A DNA stretch of 64,000 nt from Acinetobacter sp. N54.MGS-139 (GTDB lineage: Bacteria; Pseudomonadota; Gammaproteobacteria; Burkholderiales; Burkholderiaceae_F). The notes under the pieces are model-generated. The model was given only the letters and a program-made list of their open reading frames with translations, was not told the DNA's origin and made no database searches. This document shows, one piece after another, positions 46,803 to 54,816 of this stretch. The stretch lies in assembly GCA_000980495.1 (NCBI GenBank), contig LARN01000001.1, positions 1 through 64,000 on the forward strand, read 5' to 3'. Position 1 is the first letter of the stretch; the number at the start of each line of letters is the position of its first letter. The translations under genes and the position numbers were made by a program.

Positions 46803-48791
46803 ATGGAACGACGCAACCTCGAACTGGAGCAAAAATTTAGAAAGCAGTTCACGCGCAGATGCTGGTTTTTTCTGTTCGTGACGATCCTGCTTTATTTAAT
46901 TCTCGCCAGCCGCTTTGCCTATCTGCAGATTTTCCAGTACGACGAGCTTGTGACCAAGGCTGAAGCAAACCGCAAAACGGAGACGGCTCATCCGCCCCGC
47001 CGCGGCATCATCATGGATAAAAATGGGGAAGTTTTGGCCACCAATGATCCGATCTACACATTGGAAATCACACCGGCCAAGACGCCCAACTTTAATCAGA
47101 CGATCAAAGAGCTTCAGAAGGTCATCTCTATCTCGAAGGGAGATATCCGCAGATTTAACCGTCTTAAGGATGAACTGCCGCGTCTGAGTCCGGTGCCGGT
47201 TAAGACGAATCTGACCGATGAAGAAGTTGCGCGGTTTACTGCTCAGGCCTGGCGTTTCCCGGGTGTTGAGGTAAGGTCGCGTATGCATCGTTCTTATCCG
47301 GCAGGAAAGGATGCAGCGCATGTTGTCGGATACATCGGCCGAATTTCTCAGAGGGACCAGACAAGACTCGAAGAAAGCGGTCGAGGAAACGACTACACGG
47401 GAACGTTAAACATCGGTAAGACGGGAATTGAACTTTCATACGAAGACGTTTTGCACGGCAAGCCCGGTTTTGAACAAATCGAAGTACGGGCTTCGGGCCG
47501 CCCGATCCGTTCTCTTTCGATGACGCAGCCTCAAAGCGGAAATAACCTTGTATTGACGCTGGATATGGGCCTGCAGCGCGAAATTATGAAAGAGCTCGGC
47601 GATCGGCGCGGAACCGTTATTGCCATCGAGCCGGCGACGGGTGACGTCCTCGCGTTCGTTTCTAATCCGAGCTTTGATCCGAATCTTTTTGTTGACGGCA
47701 TTGACCAAGAAACCTGGGACAGTCTCAATCAGGACGAAGACAAGCCGCTCATGAACCGCGCGCTCCGAGGAACGTATCCGATCGGGTCGACGTTTAAGCC
47801 CTTCATGGCGTTGGCCGCGCTGGAAATGAAAGTGCGTGATCCCAAACGCGTGATCAACGACAACGGTCATTTTCAGCTGGGCAACCATGTATTCCGCGAT
47901 TCCACCCGCGGCCGCGGTTACGGTCCGGTCGACATGCATCGTTCGATCGTCGTTTCCTCCGACGTGTATTACTACTCGCTGGCTCAGGAGATGGGCATCG
48001 ACCGTATCCATGATTTCATGAAGCCGTTCGGGTTCGGACAGATCACGGGGATCGATCTCGTCGGAGAAGCTCGGGGTATTCTTCCGTCGCGGGAATGGAA
48101 GCAAAGACGCTTTAAACAACGCTGGGCGCAAGGCGACACGATTTCCATCGGCATCGGCCAAGGCTACAACGCCTTTACCATTCTGCAGCTTGCGCACGCT
48201 GTGGCGACATTGGCCAATGACGGTATCGTGATGAAGCCCCATTTGGTCAAGAAGATTATCAACTCAAAGACCGGCGAAGAAGAGATTGTGGCGAAGAATC
48301 CGGTTGATGTGATTCCGCTGAAGAAAGAGAATGTCAACTTTATTAAGCGCGCCATGCAGGACGTGACCCAAAAAGGAACCGGCAGAGCGATTTTTGCGGG
48401 TGCTCCTTATACGGTCGGAGGCAAAACGGGTACGGCACAGGTGCTCGGTATCAAGCAGGGCGAAACCTACAATAAAAACAAAATTAAGGAGCGTCACCGC
48501 GACCACTCCTTATTTATTGCTTTTGCACCGGTCGATAAGCCCAAGATTGCGCTGGCGATCATGGTTGAAAACGGCGGTTTCGGTGCGGCAGCAGCGGCAC
48601 CGTTGGCGCGGAAAATTCTGGATTACTACTTGATTGAGCAGAACAAGGATAAGGACAGCTCAGAAGAGGCCGGAAAGGGGAAAACTCAACAGACTAAGAC
48701 TCGCAGCACGGCAGCAGTGAAAAAAGCGGTAAAGCCGGAGGAAAAAGCTCAGACGGCAGCCGCGGGTACGGCTAAAGGGAAAAAAGAATGA
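46803..48791 (+). CDS. mrdA: Penicillin-binding protein 2 (elongasome transpeptidase)
   Basis: A 662-residue class B PBP that cross-links new glycan during elongation. A membrane helix lies at about 20-40. The pedestal domain with ANRKTETAHPPRRGIIMDKNG follows, then the transpeptidase domain with Ser329 in GSTFKPF, SSDVYYYSL, and the KTGTA box in GGKTGTAQVLG. The C-terminal tail (about 615-662) is Lys/Ala/Thr-rich low complexity, absent from E. coli PBP2. It overlaps mrdB by 4 bases. Confidence 0.96.
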   Translation: MERRNLELEQKFRKQFTRRCWFFLFVTILLYLILASRFAYLQIFQYDELVTKAEANRKTETAHPPRRGIIMDKNGEVLATNDPIYTLEITPAKTPNFNQTIKELQKVISISKGDIRRFNRLKDELPRLSPVPVKTNLTDEEVARFTAQAWRFPGVEVRSRMHRSYPAGKDAAHVVGYIGRISQRDQTRLEESGRGNDYTGTLNIGKTGIELSYEDVLHGKPGFEQIEVRASGRPIRSLSMTQPQSGNNLVLTLDMGLQREIMKELGDRRGTVIAIEPATGDVLAFVSNPSFDPNLFVDGIDQETWDSLNQDEDKPLMNRALRGTYPIGSTFKPFMALAALEMKVRDPKRVINDNGHFQLGNHVFRDSTRGRGYGPVDMHRSIVVSSDVYYYSLAQEMGIDRIHDFMKPFGFGQITGIDLVGEARGILPSREWKQRRFKQRWAQGDTISIGIGQGYNAFTILQLAHAVATLANDGIVMKPHLVKKIINSKTGEEEIVAKNPVDVIPLKKENVNFIKRAMQDVTQKGTGRAIFAGAPYTVGGKTGTAQVLGIKQGETYNKNKIKERHRDHSLFIAFAPVDKPKIALAIMVENGGFGAAAAAPLARKILDYYLIEQNKDKDSSEEAGKGKTQQTKTRSTAAVKKAVKPEEKAQTAAAGTAKGKKE

Positions 48792-49951
48792 ACGCACATA
48801 CACGTGAACCTTTCCACATCCGTATCCTGAAGGGATTGCTCGGGATCATCTGGTCGATTGACTGGCCTTTAATGGTGATCGTACTGATTCTGAGTGCCTG
48901 GGGTTTTGTTGCACTTTATTCGGCCGGTTACAGCTTCCCGTGGCGAATCGACGGTCAAATCCGCAACCTTGCTGCAGCGGGGGCGGCGATGATGCTTTTT
49001 GCGACGATGCCGCTCAAATGGACAAGAAATCTGGCCGCGCCGGCATATGTCGTCGGATTGGTGCTTTTAGTTGCCACGCTGCTTTTCGGTGTGAATACGA
49101 AGGGCGCGACCCGGTGGCTTGATATCGGTGTGATCCGGATCCAGCCTTCCGAAATCATGAAACTGGCGACGCCGCTGCTGATTGCCTGGTACTTCCAACT
49201 CCGACTGACAGCACAGGAGGGCGTGCTCAAATGGTGGGACTATTTGGTTGCTTTTGTGATGCTGGCGCTTCCGGTCGCTTTGATTTTGAAGCAGCCGGAT
49301 TTAGGAACCTCTATCCTCGTATTGGCTTCGGGATTTGCGGTGATTTTCTTTGCCGGATTAAGCTGGAAATTTCTGCTGCTGATGTTTTCCGGCGTCCTTG
49401 TTGCTTTGCCCATTGTTTGGAATTCGCTTTATGACTATCAGCGTCAGCGTGTGCTGACGCTCCTGGATCCGAGTTCGGATCCTCTCGGCGCGGGTTTCCA
49501 TACACTGCAGGCGATCATTGCCATCGGGTCCGGAGGAATGACCGGTAAAGGCTGGATGAACGGCACGCAGGCTCATTTGGATTTTATTCCCGAGCGGACC
49601 AGTGACTTCCTGTTTGCTGTTTTTTCCGAAGAATTCGGGTTTTTCGGAGACATCTGTCTCTTAGGCCTTTACACTCTTTTGATCATGAGAGCGCTGTACA
49701 TCGCGTCCGTGGCTAATACCGTTTTTGAACGCCTTTTGGCCTGTGCGATTGCAACGATCTTCCTCATTTATTCCTTTGTGAATATGGGAATGGTGAGCGG
49801 TATTCTCCCGGTCGTGGGCGTTCCGCTGCCATTTATGAGTTACGGCGGAACGGCATTGCTGATCCTCGGGATCTGCTGCGGACTGCTGATGAAAATCTCA
49901 GCACAGCGGCGCATCAAAGTTTCTTTGTACGGCGACGATTACCGTTCCTGA
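48788..49951 (+). CDS. mrdB: Rod-shape peptidoglycan glycosyltransferase RodA
   Basis: A 387-residue SEDS-family protein with about ten membrane helices. It polymerises lipid II with PBP2 as partner. Conserved points: GVNTKGATRWLDIG, QPSEIMKLATP, KQPDLGTSIL, the catalytic-loop region DFIPERTSDFLFAVFSEEFG, and GVPLPFMSYGGTALL at the end. It overlaps mrdA and is followed by rlpA after 27 bases. Confidence 0.97.
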   Translation: MNAHTREPFHIRILKGLLGIIWSIDWPLMVIVLILSAWGFVALYSAGYSFPWRIDGQIRNLAAAGAAMMLFATMPLKWTRNLAAPAYVVGLVLLVATLLFGVNTKGATRWLDIGVIRIQPSEIMKLATPLLIAWYFQLRLTAQEGVLKWWDYLVAFVMLALPVALILKQPDLGTSILVLASGFAVIFFAGLSWKFLLLMFSGVLVALPIVWNSLYDYQRQRVLTLLDPSSDPLGAGFHTLQAIIAIGSGGMTGKGWMNGTQAHLDFIPERTSDFLFAVFSEEFGFFGDICLLGLYTLLIMRALYIASVANTVFERLLACAIATIFLIYSFVNMGMVSGILPVVGVPLPFMSYGGTALLILGICCGLLMKISAQRRIKVSLYGDDYRS

Positions 49952-49978
49952 TTGAATAAAAACTACTGAAGAGCTCTT

Positions 49979-51130
49979 ATGAATGTAAGAATCCTCGGGG
50001 TGTGCGCAGCTGCGCTTGTGCTTCTTGTGAGCGGCTGCAGCACGCAGAAAAACAGCGGTAAATACTACGATCGAGACGGTCCTCCCAAAGAATGGGAGAC
50101 TTTCGGTATGAGTCGTGCAGATGCCGTGCCCAAAGTTGAAAAACCGATCGCTTCGACCAATCGTCCGTATACGGTGATGGGAAAGAGGTACGTGCCGATG
50201 ACCGGGGATAAGCCACTGACCCAGGTCGGTTACGGCTCTTGGTACGGAAAGCAGTTCCACGGCAAAAAGACTTCCACGGGCGAAATCTACAACATGTACG
50301 AAATGTCCGCGGCGCACACCACGATGGAGCTTCCGAGCTACGCGAGAGTTACCAATCTGGAGAACGGGAAGTCCGTGATTGTGCGCGTCAACGACCGCGG
50401 CCCCTTCCTGCACAGCCGTGTCATTGATCTGTCCTATGCTGCGGCGACAAAGCTGGGTTATGCGGGAAAAGGCACTGCACGCGTCAGAGTTGAGCGAATT
50501 ACTCGGGCACAGATTGCTTCCGGGAAATGGAAGAAGGGAAGTCCGCTGTTAACAACCGTGATGGCCGCGATTCCGAAAGACAAGAAGGAGGCTGCATCTC
50601 CGGTGGGCGAATGCGAAGATCCGGGTGAAGCTTTAATAGAGGCTTTGGCTTCGCAGAGCGGCAACTTGATGGAGAGCCCGTCTCCGGTAACCGCGGATAA
50701 GGTTGAAATTGAAAAAGCGGTGCCGAGTTCTGATCGCCATCTGATACCCGAAGGCGTATACACCGTTGCCGGCGCAGACAGCACTACGACGCTTGGGACC
50801 TTCGAAAATGAGATTCGAGAAGAAGTCATTCACTCCATTAGAGAGCAGGCTTCCGATGAGCTGAATAAGTTCAAAGGCTCAGCGGCGGCTCCTCAAGGAA
50901 ACTACGCCGTGCAGCTCGGCGTATTCCGCTCTGAGGCCAATGCGATTGCTCTGAAGAAGCGTTTCATCGAAACCCTCGGCGATAAAATAGGCTCCGAAGT
51001 CAGCATCCGCTCGACAAACGGCTTGTACAAAGTCGTTGCCGGTAAGTCCATGACCGAACAGCAGGCAAAATCTGCCGTGGCGATTATTCGAGATGCGTTG
51101 AACATCAAAGCGTTTACTTTGAAGGAATAG
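49979..51130 (+). CDS. rlpA: Septal-ring lytic transglycosylase RlpA
   Basis: A 383-residue lipoprotein; the lipobox LVSGC gives lipidated C20. A double-psi beta-barrel domain (about 80-170) has YGSWYGKQFHGKKTSTGE and VRVNDRGPF, with the catalytic Asp and His expected there. A Ser/Pro/Glu-rich linker follows, and a C-terminal SPOR domain (about 305-380, NYAVQLGVFRS) binds glycan stripped of peptides at division sites. It trims the wall at the septum. It is next to mrdB, as in many proteobacteria. Confidence 0.93.
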   Translation: MNVRILGVCAAALVLLVSGCSTQKNSGKYYDRDGPPKEWETFGMSRADAVPKVEKPIASTNRPYTVMGKRYVPMTGDKPLTQVGYGSWYGKQFHGKKTSTGEIYNMYEMSAAHTTMELPSYARVTNLENGKSVIVRVNDRGPFLHSRVIDLSYAAATKLGYAGKGTARVRVERITRAQIASGKWKKGSPLLTTVMAAIPKDKKEAASPVGECEDPGEALIEALASQSGNLMESPSPVTADKVEIEKAVPSSDRHLIPEGVYTVAGADSTTTLGTFENEIREEVIHSIREQASDELNKFKGSAAAPQGNYAVQLGVFRSEANAIALKKRFIETLGDKIGSEVSIRSTNGLYKVVAGKSMTEQQAKSAVAIIRDALNIKAFTLKE

Positions 51131-51135
51131 AGTTC

Positions 51136-52551
51136 ATGCTGAAGAAAATTTATAACAAAGTGACACATGAGTGGGACACTTCGGTTGAAGAAGCACTCAA
51201 ATCATTTATCAGACTTCCTGCGCTTTCGCCCGATTTTGATAAAAAGTGGGAAGAAAACGGCGTTCTTCTGAAGGCTCTGGAGGATGCGCAAGCCTGGGCA
51301 GAAAAACAAGGCATCAAAGGCCTTCGATGTGAAATTATTAAAGACGACGGATTTACACCGTGCCTGTTTGTAGAGGTGGATGCAACCTCGGATAAAAAGT
51401 TCGAGCGTTCCGTATTCTTCTACGGGCACTTGGATAAGCAGCCGCCTAACGAGGGCTGGGATCCGGATAAAAGCGCATGGGAACCCGTCATTCAAAACGG
51501 CCGTCTCTACGGACGCGGTGCTGTTGATGACGGTTATGCCTTCTACACTTCTTTGGCTGCAGTGAAGGCCCTGCAAACGTTAGGAATTCCTCATCCGCGC
51601 TGTGTCGGGTTGTTTGAAACCTGTGAAGAGTCTTCCTCCCGCCACTACGAATCGTATTTAAAGGAAGCCGAACAGAAGCTCGGAGATATCGGACTGGTGA
51701 TCGCTTTGGACAGCTGCTGCGGCGATTACGACAGACTTTGGGTGACTTCCTCGCTCAGAGGCATGCTCGGGGGCACGATTGAAGTTCGAACTCTGAATGT
51801 CGGCGTGCATTCCGGAGAGGCCAGCGGAATTGTTCCGGAAAGTTTTATGATCGTTCGCCGCCTGCTGGATCGTATTGAAGACAGCAGGACCGGTGAAATT
51901 ATTCCTAGGGTTTTCCAGACGAAGATCAGTGAAGAAATCCACAAACAAAACGTGGGCGTGGCAGAGAGCTTGGGTGACCGAATTTTTGCGGCTTATCCGT
52001 GGCACGGCAAAACCGAACCGCTGACAAAAGACGCCTGCGAGGCTTTGTTAAACCGCAGCTGGCGTCCTGAATTAACGGTTACAGGCGTGGACGGGATGCC
52101 GTCGGTTGAAAATGCCGGTAATGTAATGCGTCCCTATACCACGGTGAAGATCGGCATGAGGCTCCCTCCTGATGTGGATGCCGAAAAGGCTTCGACAGCG
52201 CTGGAAGAAATTATCACGGCCGAACCGCCCTTTAATGCCGATGTGAAGTACGTTCCTACGGTAGCAAGCAACGGCTGGTCTGCCAAAGCGGCGGCCCCGT
52301 GGATTACGAAAGCGTTCGAGAAAGCTTCTGAGACGTATTGGGGAAATAAACCTGCCTACATGGGGCTCGGCGCATCTATTCCTCTGGTGAAACTTTTCTC
52401 CGAGAAATGGCCGCATGCTCAGTTTATGGTTTCGGGCGCTTTAGGACCGAACTCCAACGCGCATGGGCCCAACGAGTCGCTGCATATTGAGTACTGCAAG
52501 AAGCAGACGGCCTCGGTGGCATATTTGATTTCGCAGTATGAGGAGCACTGA
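51136..52551 (+). CDS. M20 family dipeptidase/carboxypeptidase
   Basis: A 471-residue zinc peptidase. Metal ligands are seen in YGHLDKQPP (His near 97), RGAVDDGYAFY (bridging Asp near 131) and ETCEESSS (Glu pair near 165). A dimerisation domain has NVGVHSGEASG (about 215-225), and the final His is in NAHGPNESLHIEY. It resembles cytosolic non-specific dipeptidases. It starts 5 bases after rlpA and ends 1 base before a small gene, so it is part of the rod-shape transcript; it is diverged from the other M20 gene at 11476-12768. Confidence 0.87.
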   Translation: MLKKIYNKVTHEWDTSVEEALKSFIRLPALSPDFDKKWEENGVLLKALEDAQAWAEKQGIKGLRCEIIKDDGFTPCLFVEVDATSDKKFERSVFFYGHLDKQPPNEGWDPDKSAWEPVIQNGRLYGRGAVDDGYAFYTSLAAVKALQTLGIPHPRCVGLFETCEESSSRHYESYLKEAEQKLGDIGLVIALDSCCGDYDRLWVTSSLRGMLGGTIEVRTLNVGVHSGEASGIVPESFMIVRRLLDRIEDSRTGEIIPRVFQTKISEEIHKQNVGVAESLGDRIFAAYPWHGKTEPLTKDACEALLNRSWRPELTVTGVDGMPSVENAGNVMRPYTTVKIGMRLPPDVDAEKASTALEEIITAEPPFNADVKYVPTVASNGWSAKAAAPWITKAFEKASETYWGNKPAYMGLGASIPLVKLFSEKWPHAQFMVSGALGPNSNAHGPNESLHIEYCKKQTASVAYLISQYEEH

Positions 52552-52552
52552 G

Positions 52553-52759
52553 ATGAGAAGAGATGTTGTGACCCAGATCATCGTGGAGTATCCGAGCGGC
52601 TGCGAAAACTTCGCCACCCGTTTGGAAGCCGAACGGTTCATTAACGCGAATCTGGAAGAAGAAGAGCCTGTGGCGGTTTGGGTTGAGGAAGTCAACGGAA
52701 AGAAAAAATACGACCTCCATTTTGCGGAAGAAAACGGAGAAATCCACATTGTGGATTAA
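52553..52759 (+). CDS. Small conserved-looking protein of unknown function
   Basis: A 68-residue acidic protein from the ATG at 52553. It starts 1 base after the stop of the M20 gene, with GAGG upstream. The sequence alternates short strands and a helix (RLEAERFINANLEEEEP), followed by VWVEEVNGKKKYDLHF; no cysteine pair or membrane segment is present except one Cys at about 17. I do not recognise the family. It is the last gene before a very strong terminator. Confidence 0.7.
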   Translation: MRRDVVTQIIVEYPSGCENFATRLEAERFINANLEEEEPVAVWVEEVNGKKKYDLHFAEENGEIHIVD

Positions 52760-52773
52760 TGCTCAAACAGAGG

Positions 52774-52813
52774 CCCAAGAAAAAACGCCGGATCGTCGGC
52801 GTTTTTTCTTGGG
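52774..52813. terminator. Bidirectional terminator, 17-bp perfect stem
   Basis: A perfect inverted repeat of 17 bp (arms 52774-52790 and 52797-52813) around the loop GATCGT; the core CGCCG/CGGCG is flanked by six A on the left and six T on the right. It serves both the rod-shape operon and the small gene on the minus strand. Confidence 0.93.
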
Positions 52814-52827
52814 TGATTTGAAATTCT

Positions 52828-53091
52828 CTATTCCCGATTCCAGTTTCGGGCAAACTTCCGGAGCGAACCGACAATGTAGCCTGCCTGATAGGACCGAGCC
52901 TGCAGCGCCTTGATGGCGCCCTCGATGTCAATTCTCGGGAGGCGTCCTTCGATGTAGTTCTTGATCTCATCGCGAAGCACATCTTCCGGCGGCCTTTGCT
53001 GCATCTGTGACATGACATTTAACGCCGCACGTGCTTCCGGAGGGAGTCCCTGCATGACTCTGTCTACGTTTTCCTTGTTTGTCAGGCTCAT
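52828..53091 (-). CDS. Small helical protein of unknown function
   Basis: An 87-residue, probably all-helical cytoplasmic protein starting at the ATG at 53091. Features are MQQRPPEDVLRDEIKNYIEGRLP and a basic C-terminus RKFARNWNRE. I do not recognise it. It lies 44 bases downstream of ilvA on the same strand and could be co-transcribed, ending at the strong terminator. Confidence 0.65.
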   Translation of the reverse strand: MSLTNKENVDRVMQGLPPEARAALNVMSQMQQRPPEDVLRDEIKNYIEGRLPRIDIEGAIKALQARSYQAGYIVGSLRKFARNWNRE

Positions 53092-53135
53092 ATTCAGTCC
53101 GCTGCGGGAAGCGGGCAGCCCCGCTTCTTTGTCTA

Positions 53136-54659
53136 CTATCCTAAGAACAGTTTATAAGCGGGATTGTCCGTTTCTTCAACGTAGGAATACCCGAGGTTCT
53201 TTAAGAATTCGTCAAACTGGGCGTAGTCCTCTTCAGGAACTTGAAGCCCGGCAAGAATTCGACCATAGTCGGCACCTTGATTGCGGTAATGGAACATCGA
53301 GATATTCCATTTCGATCCGGAAGAGTTAAGGAATTTAAAGAGTGCTCCCGGTCTTTCCGGGAATTCAAAACGGAAAACGCGCTCGTTGGTCGCAAGTTTT
53401 GAATGGCCCCCTACCATGTAGCGAAGGTGCATTTTAGCGAGTTCGTTTTCTGTGATATCCAATGCGGGAAGGCCCTGTTCATCAAATAATTTTTTGATTT
53501 CGAGCGCTTCGCTTCGATGCTCTGTCTGAATACCGACAAAGATTTGGGCGTCGGTTGCGTCAGAAATACGGTAGTTGAACTCCGTGACGTTGCGGCTGCC
53601 TAAGAGCGAAATAAGCGAACGGAACGAATTTCTCTTTTCAGGAATCGTGACAGCAAAAAGGACTTCGCGGTGCTCGCCGAGTTCGGCACGTTCTGCGACG
53701 AAGCGCAGGCGGTCAAAGTTCATATTGGCGCCGGAGAGAACCCCGACGAAAGTCTGGTTTTTGCAGCCGTTCTGCTTGATGTAGTGTTTAATGCCTGCGA
53801 CAGAAAGGGCGCCGGCAGGTTCAAGAATGCTTCTCGTATCCTGGAAGACGTCCTTGATCGCAGCACAGACTTCGTCTGTGTCCACCAGCACGATACCGTC
53901 TACGAAATTCTTGCAAAGCTCATAGGTCTCCTTGCCGACAAGTTTGACCGCCGTGCCGTCGGAGAAGAGGCCGACATCGGGAACTAAAGTTCTTTCCCCG
54001 TTTTTAAGGGACTGGTTCATACTGTCCGAGTCATATGTTTGGACGCCGAAGACCTTGATATTGGGATAGAGTGCTTTAACGTAAACGGCGACGCCGGCAA
54101 GCAGTCCGCCGCCTCCGACAGGGACGAAGATCGCATCAATATTGCCGTTGGCGTTTTGGGCCTGGCGGATAATCTCCATTCCAACGGTGCCCTGGCCGGC
54201 AATGACATCCGGATCATCGAAGGGAGGCACCGGTGTCAGTCCTTCTTTAGCCTGAAGTTCTTCCGCGTAAGCAGCAGCATCACTGAAGGATTCACCAAAT
54301 AGGACAACTTCGCCGCCTAATCTGCGGACCGTGTTGATTTTGAGGGCCGGCGCCGTAATCGGCATCACAATGACGGCTCGGCAGCCGAGTTTGCTGGCAG
54401 CAAGAGCAACGCCCTGAGCGTGGTTGCCGGCACTGGCGGCAATCACACCGCGGGCACGTTCTTCCGGCGTGAGATTGGCCATTTTGTTATAGGCGCCTCT
54501 CAGCTTGAAGCTAAAGACGCTCTGAAGGTCTTCGCGTTTTAAAAGGATTTTGTTCTCAGTTCGGGCCGAAAGGAGTTTTGCCTGCTGCAGCGGTGTTTCC
54601 TTGGCCACATCGTAAACATGGGCTTTGAGGATTCGTCGAAGGTATTCTTGCTCTAACAT
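53136..54659 (-). CDS. ilvA: Threonine ammonia-lyase, biosynthetic
   Basis: A 507-residue PLP enzyme that deaminates threonine to 2-oxobutyrate, the first step to isoleucine. The PLP lysine is K52 in SVFSFKLRGAYNKM; the phosphate loop is in VPVGGGGLLAG. Two C-terminal ACT-like regulatory domains (about 330-505, with FPERPGALFKFL) show that it is the long, isoleucine-inhibited form. No leader peptide or attenuator is evident upstream. Confidence 0.96.
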   Translation of the reverse strand: MLEQEYLRRILKAHVYDVAKETPLQQAKLLSARTENKILLKREDLQSVFSFKLRGAYNKMANLTPEERARGVIAASAGNHAQGVALAASKLGCRAVIVMPITAPALKINTVRRLGGEVVLFGESFSDAAAYAEELQAKEGLTPVPPFDDPDVIAGQGTVGMEIIRQAQNANGNIDAIFVPVGGGGLLAGVAVYVKALYPNIKVFGVQTYDSDSMNQSLKNGERTLVPDVGLFSDGTAVKLVGKETYELCKNFVDGIVLVDTDEVCAAIKDVFQDTRSILEPAGALSVAGIKHYIKQNGCKNQTFVGVLSGANMNFDRLRFVAERAELGEHREVLFAVTIPEKRNSFRSLISLLGSRNVTEFNYRISDATDAQIFVGIQTEHRSEALEIKKLFDEQGLPALDITENELAKMHLRYMVGGHSKLATNERVFRFEFPERPGALFKFLNSSGSKWNISMFHYRNQGADYGRILAGLQVPEEDYAQFDEFLKNLGYSYVEETDNPAYKLFLG

Positions 54660-54816
54660 GTCGACAGAGGTATGAAAAGTGGTTGAAGATTACTTAAACA
54701 TACCACCGGAATCCATTCAATTTGAAAAAGACGAGTTAGGTTTATTACTTGGAAGAAAAAATCTTGCACAATGTAGATTCTGATAACCAGCCGTAAGCCG
54801 ATACCAACGAAGAACC

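Noticed and set aside
47436-48242. 268-codon open frame on the minus strand
   Set aside because: Lies fully antisense to mrdA, which has strong family motifs; no ribosome site or family motif in the antisense frame.
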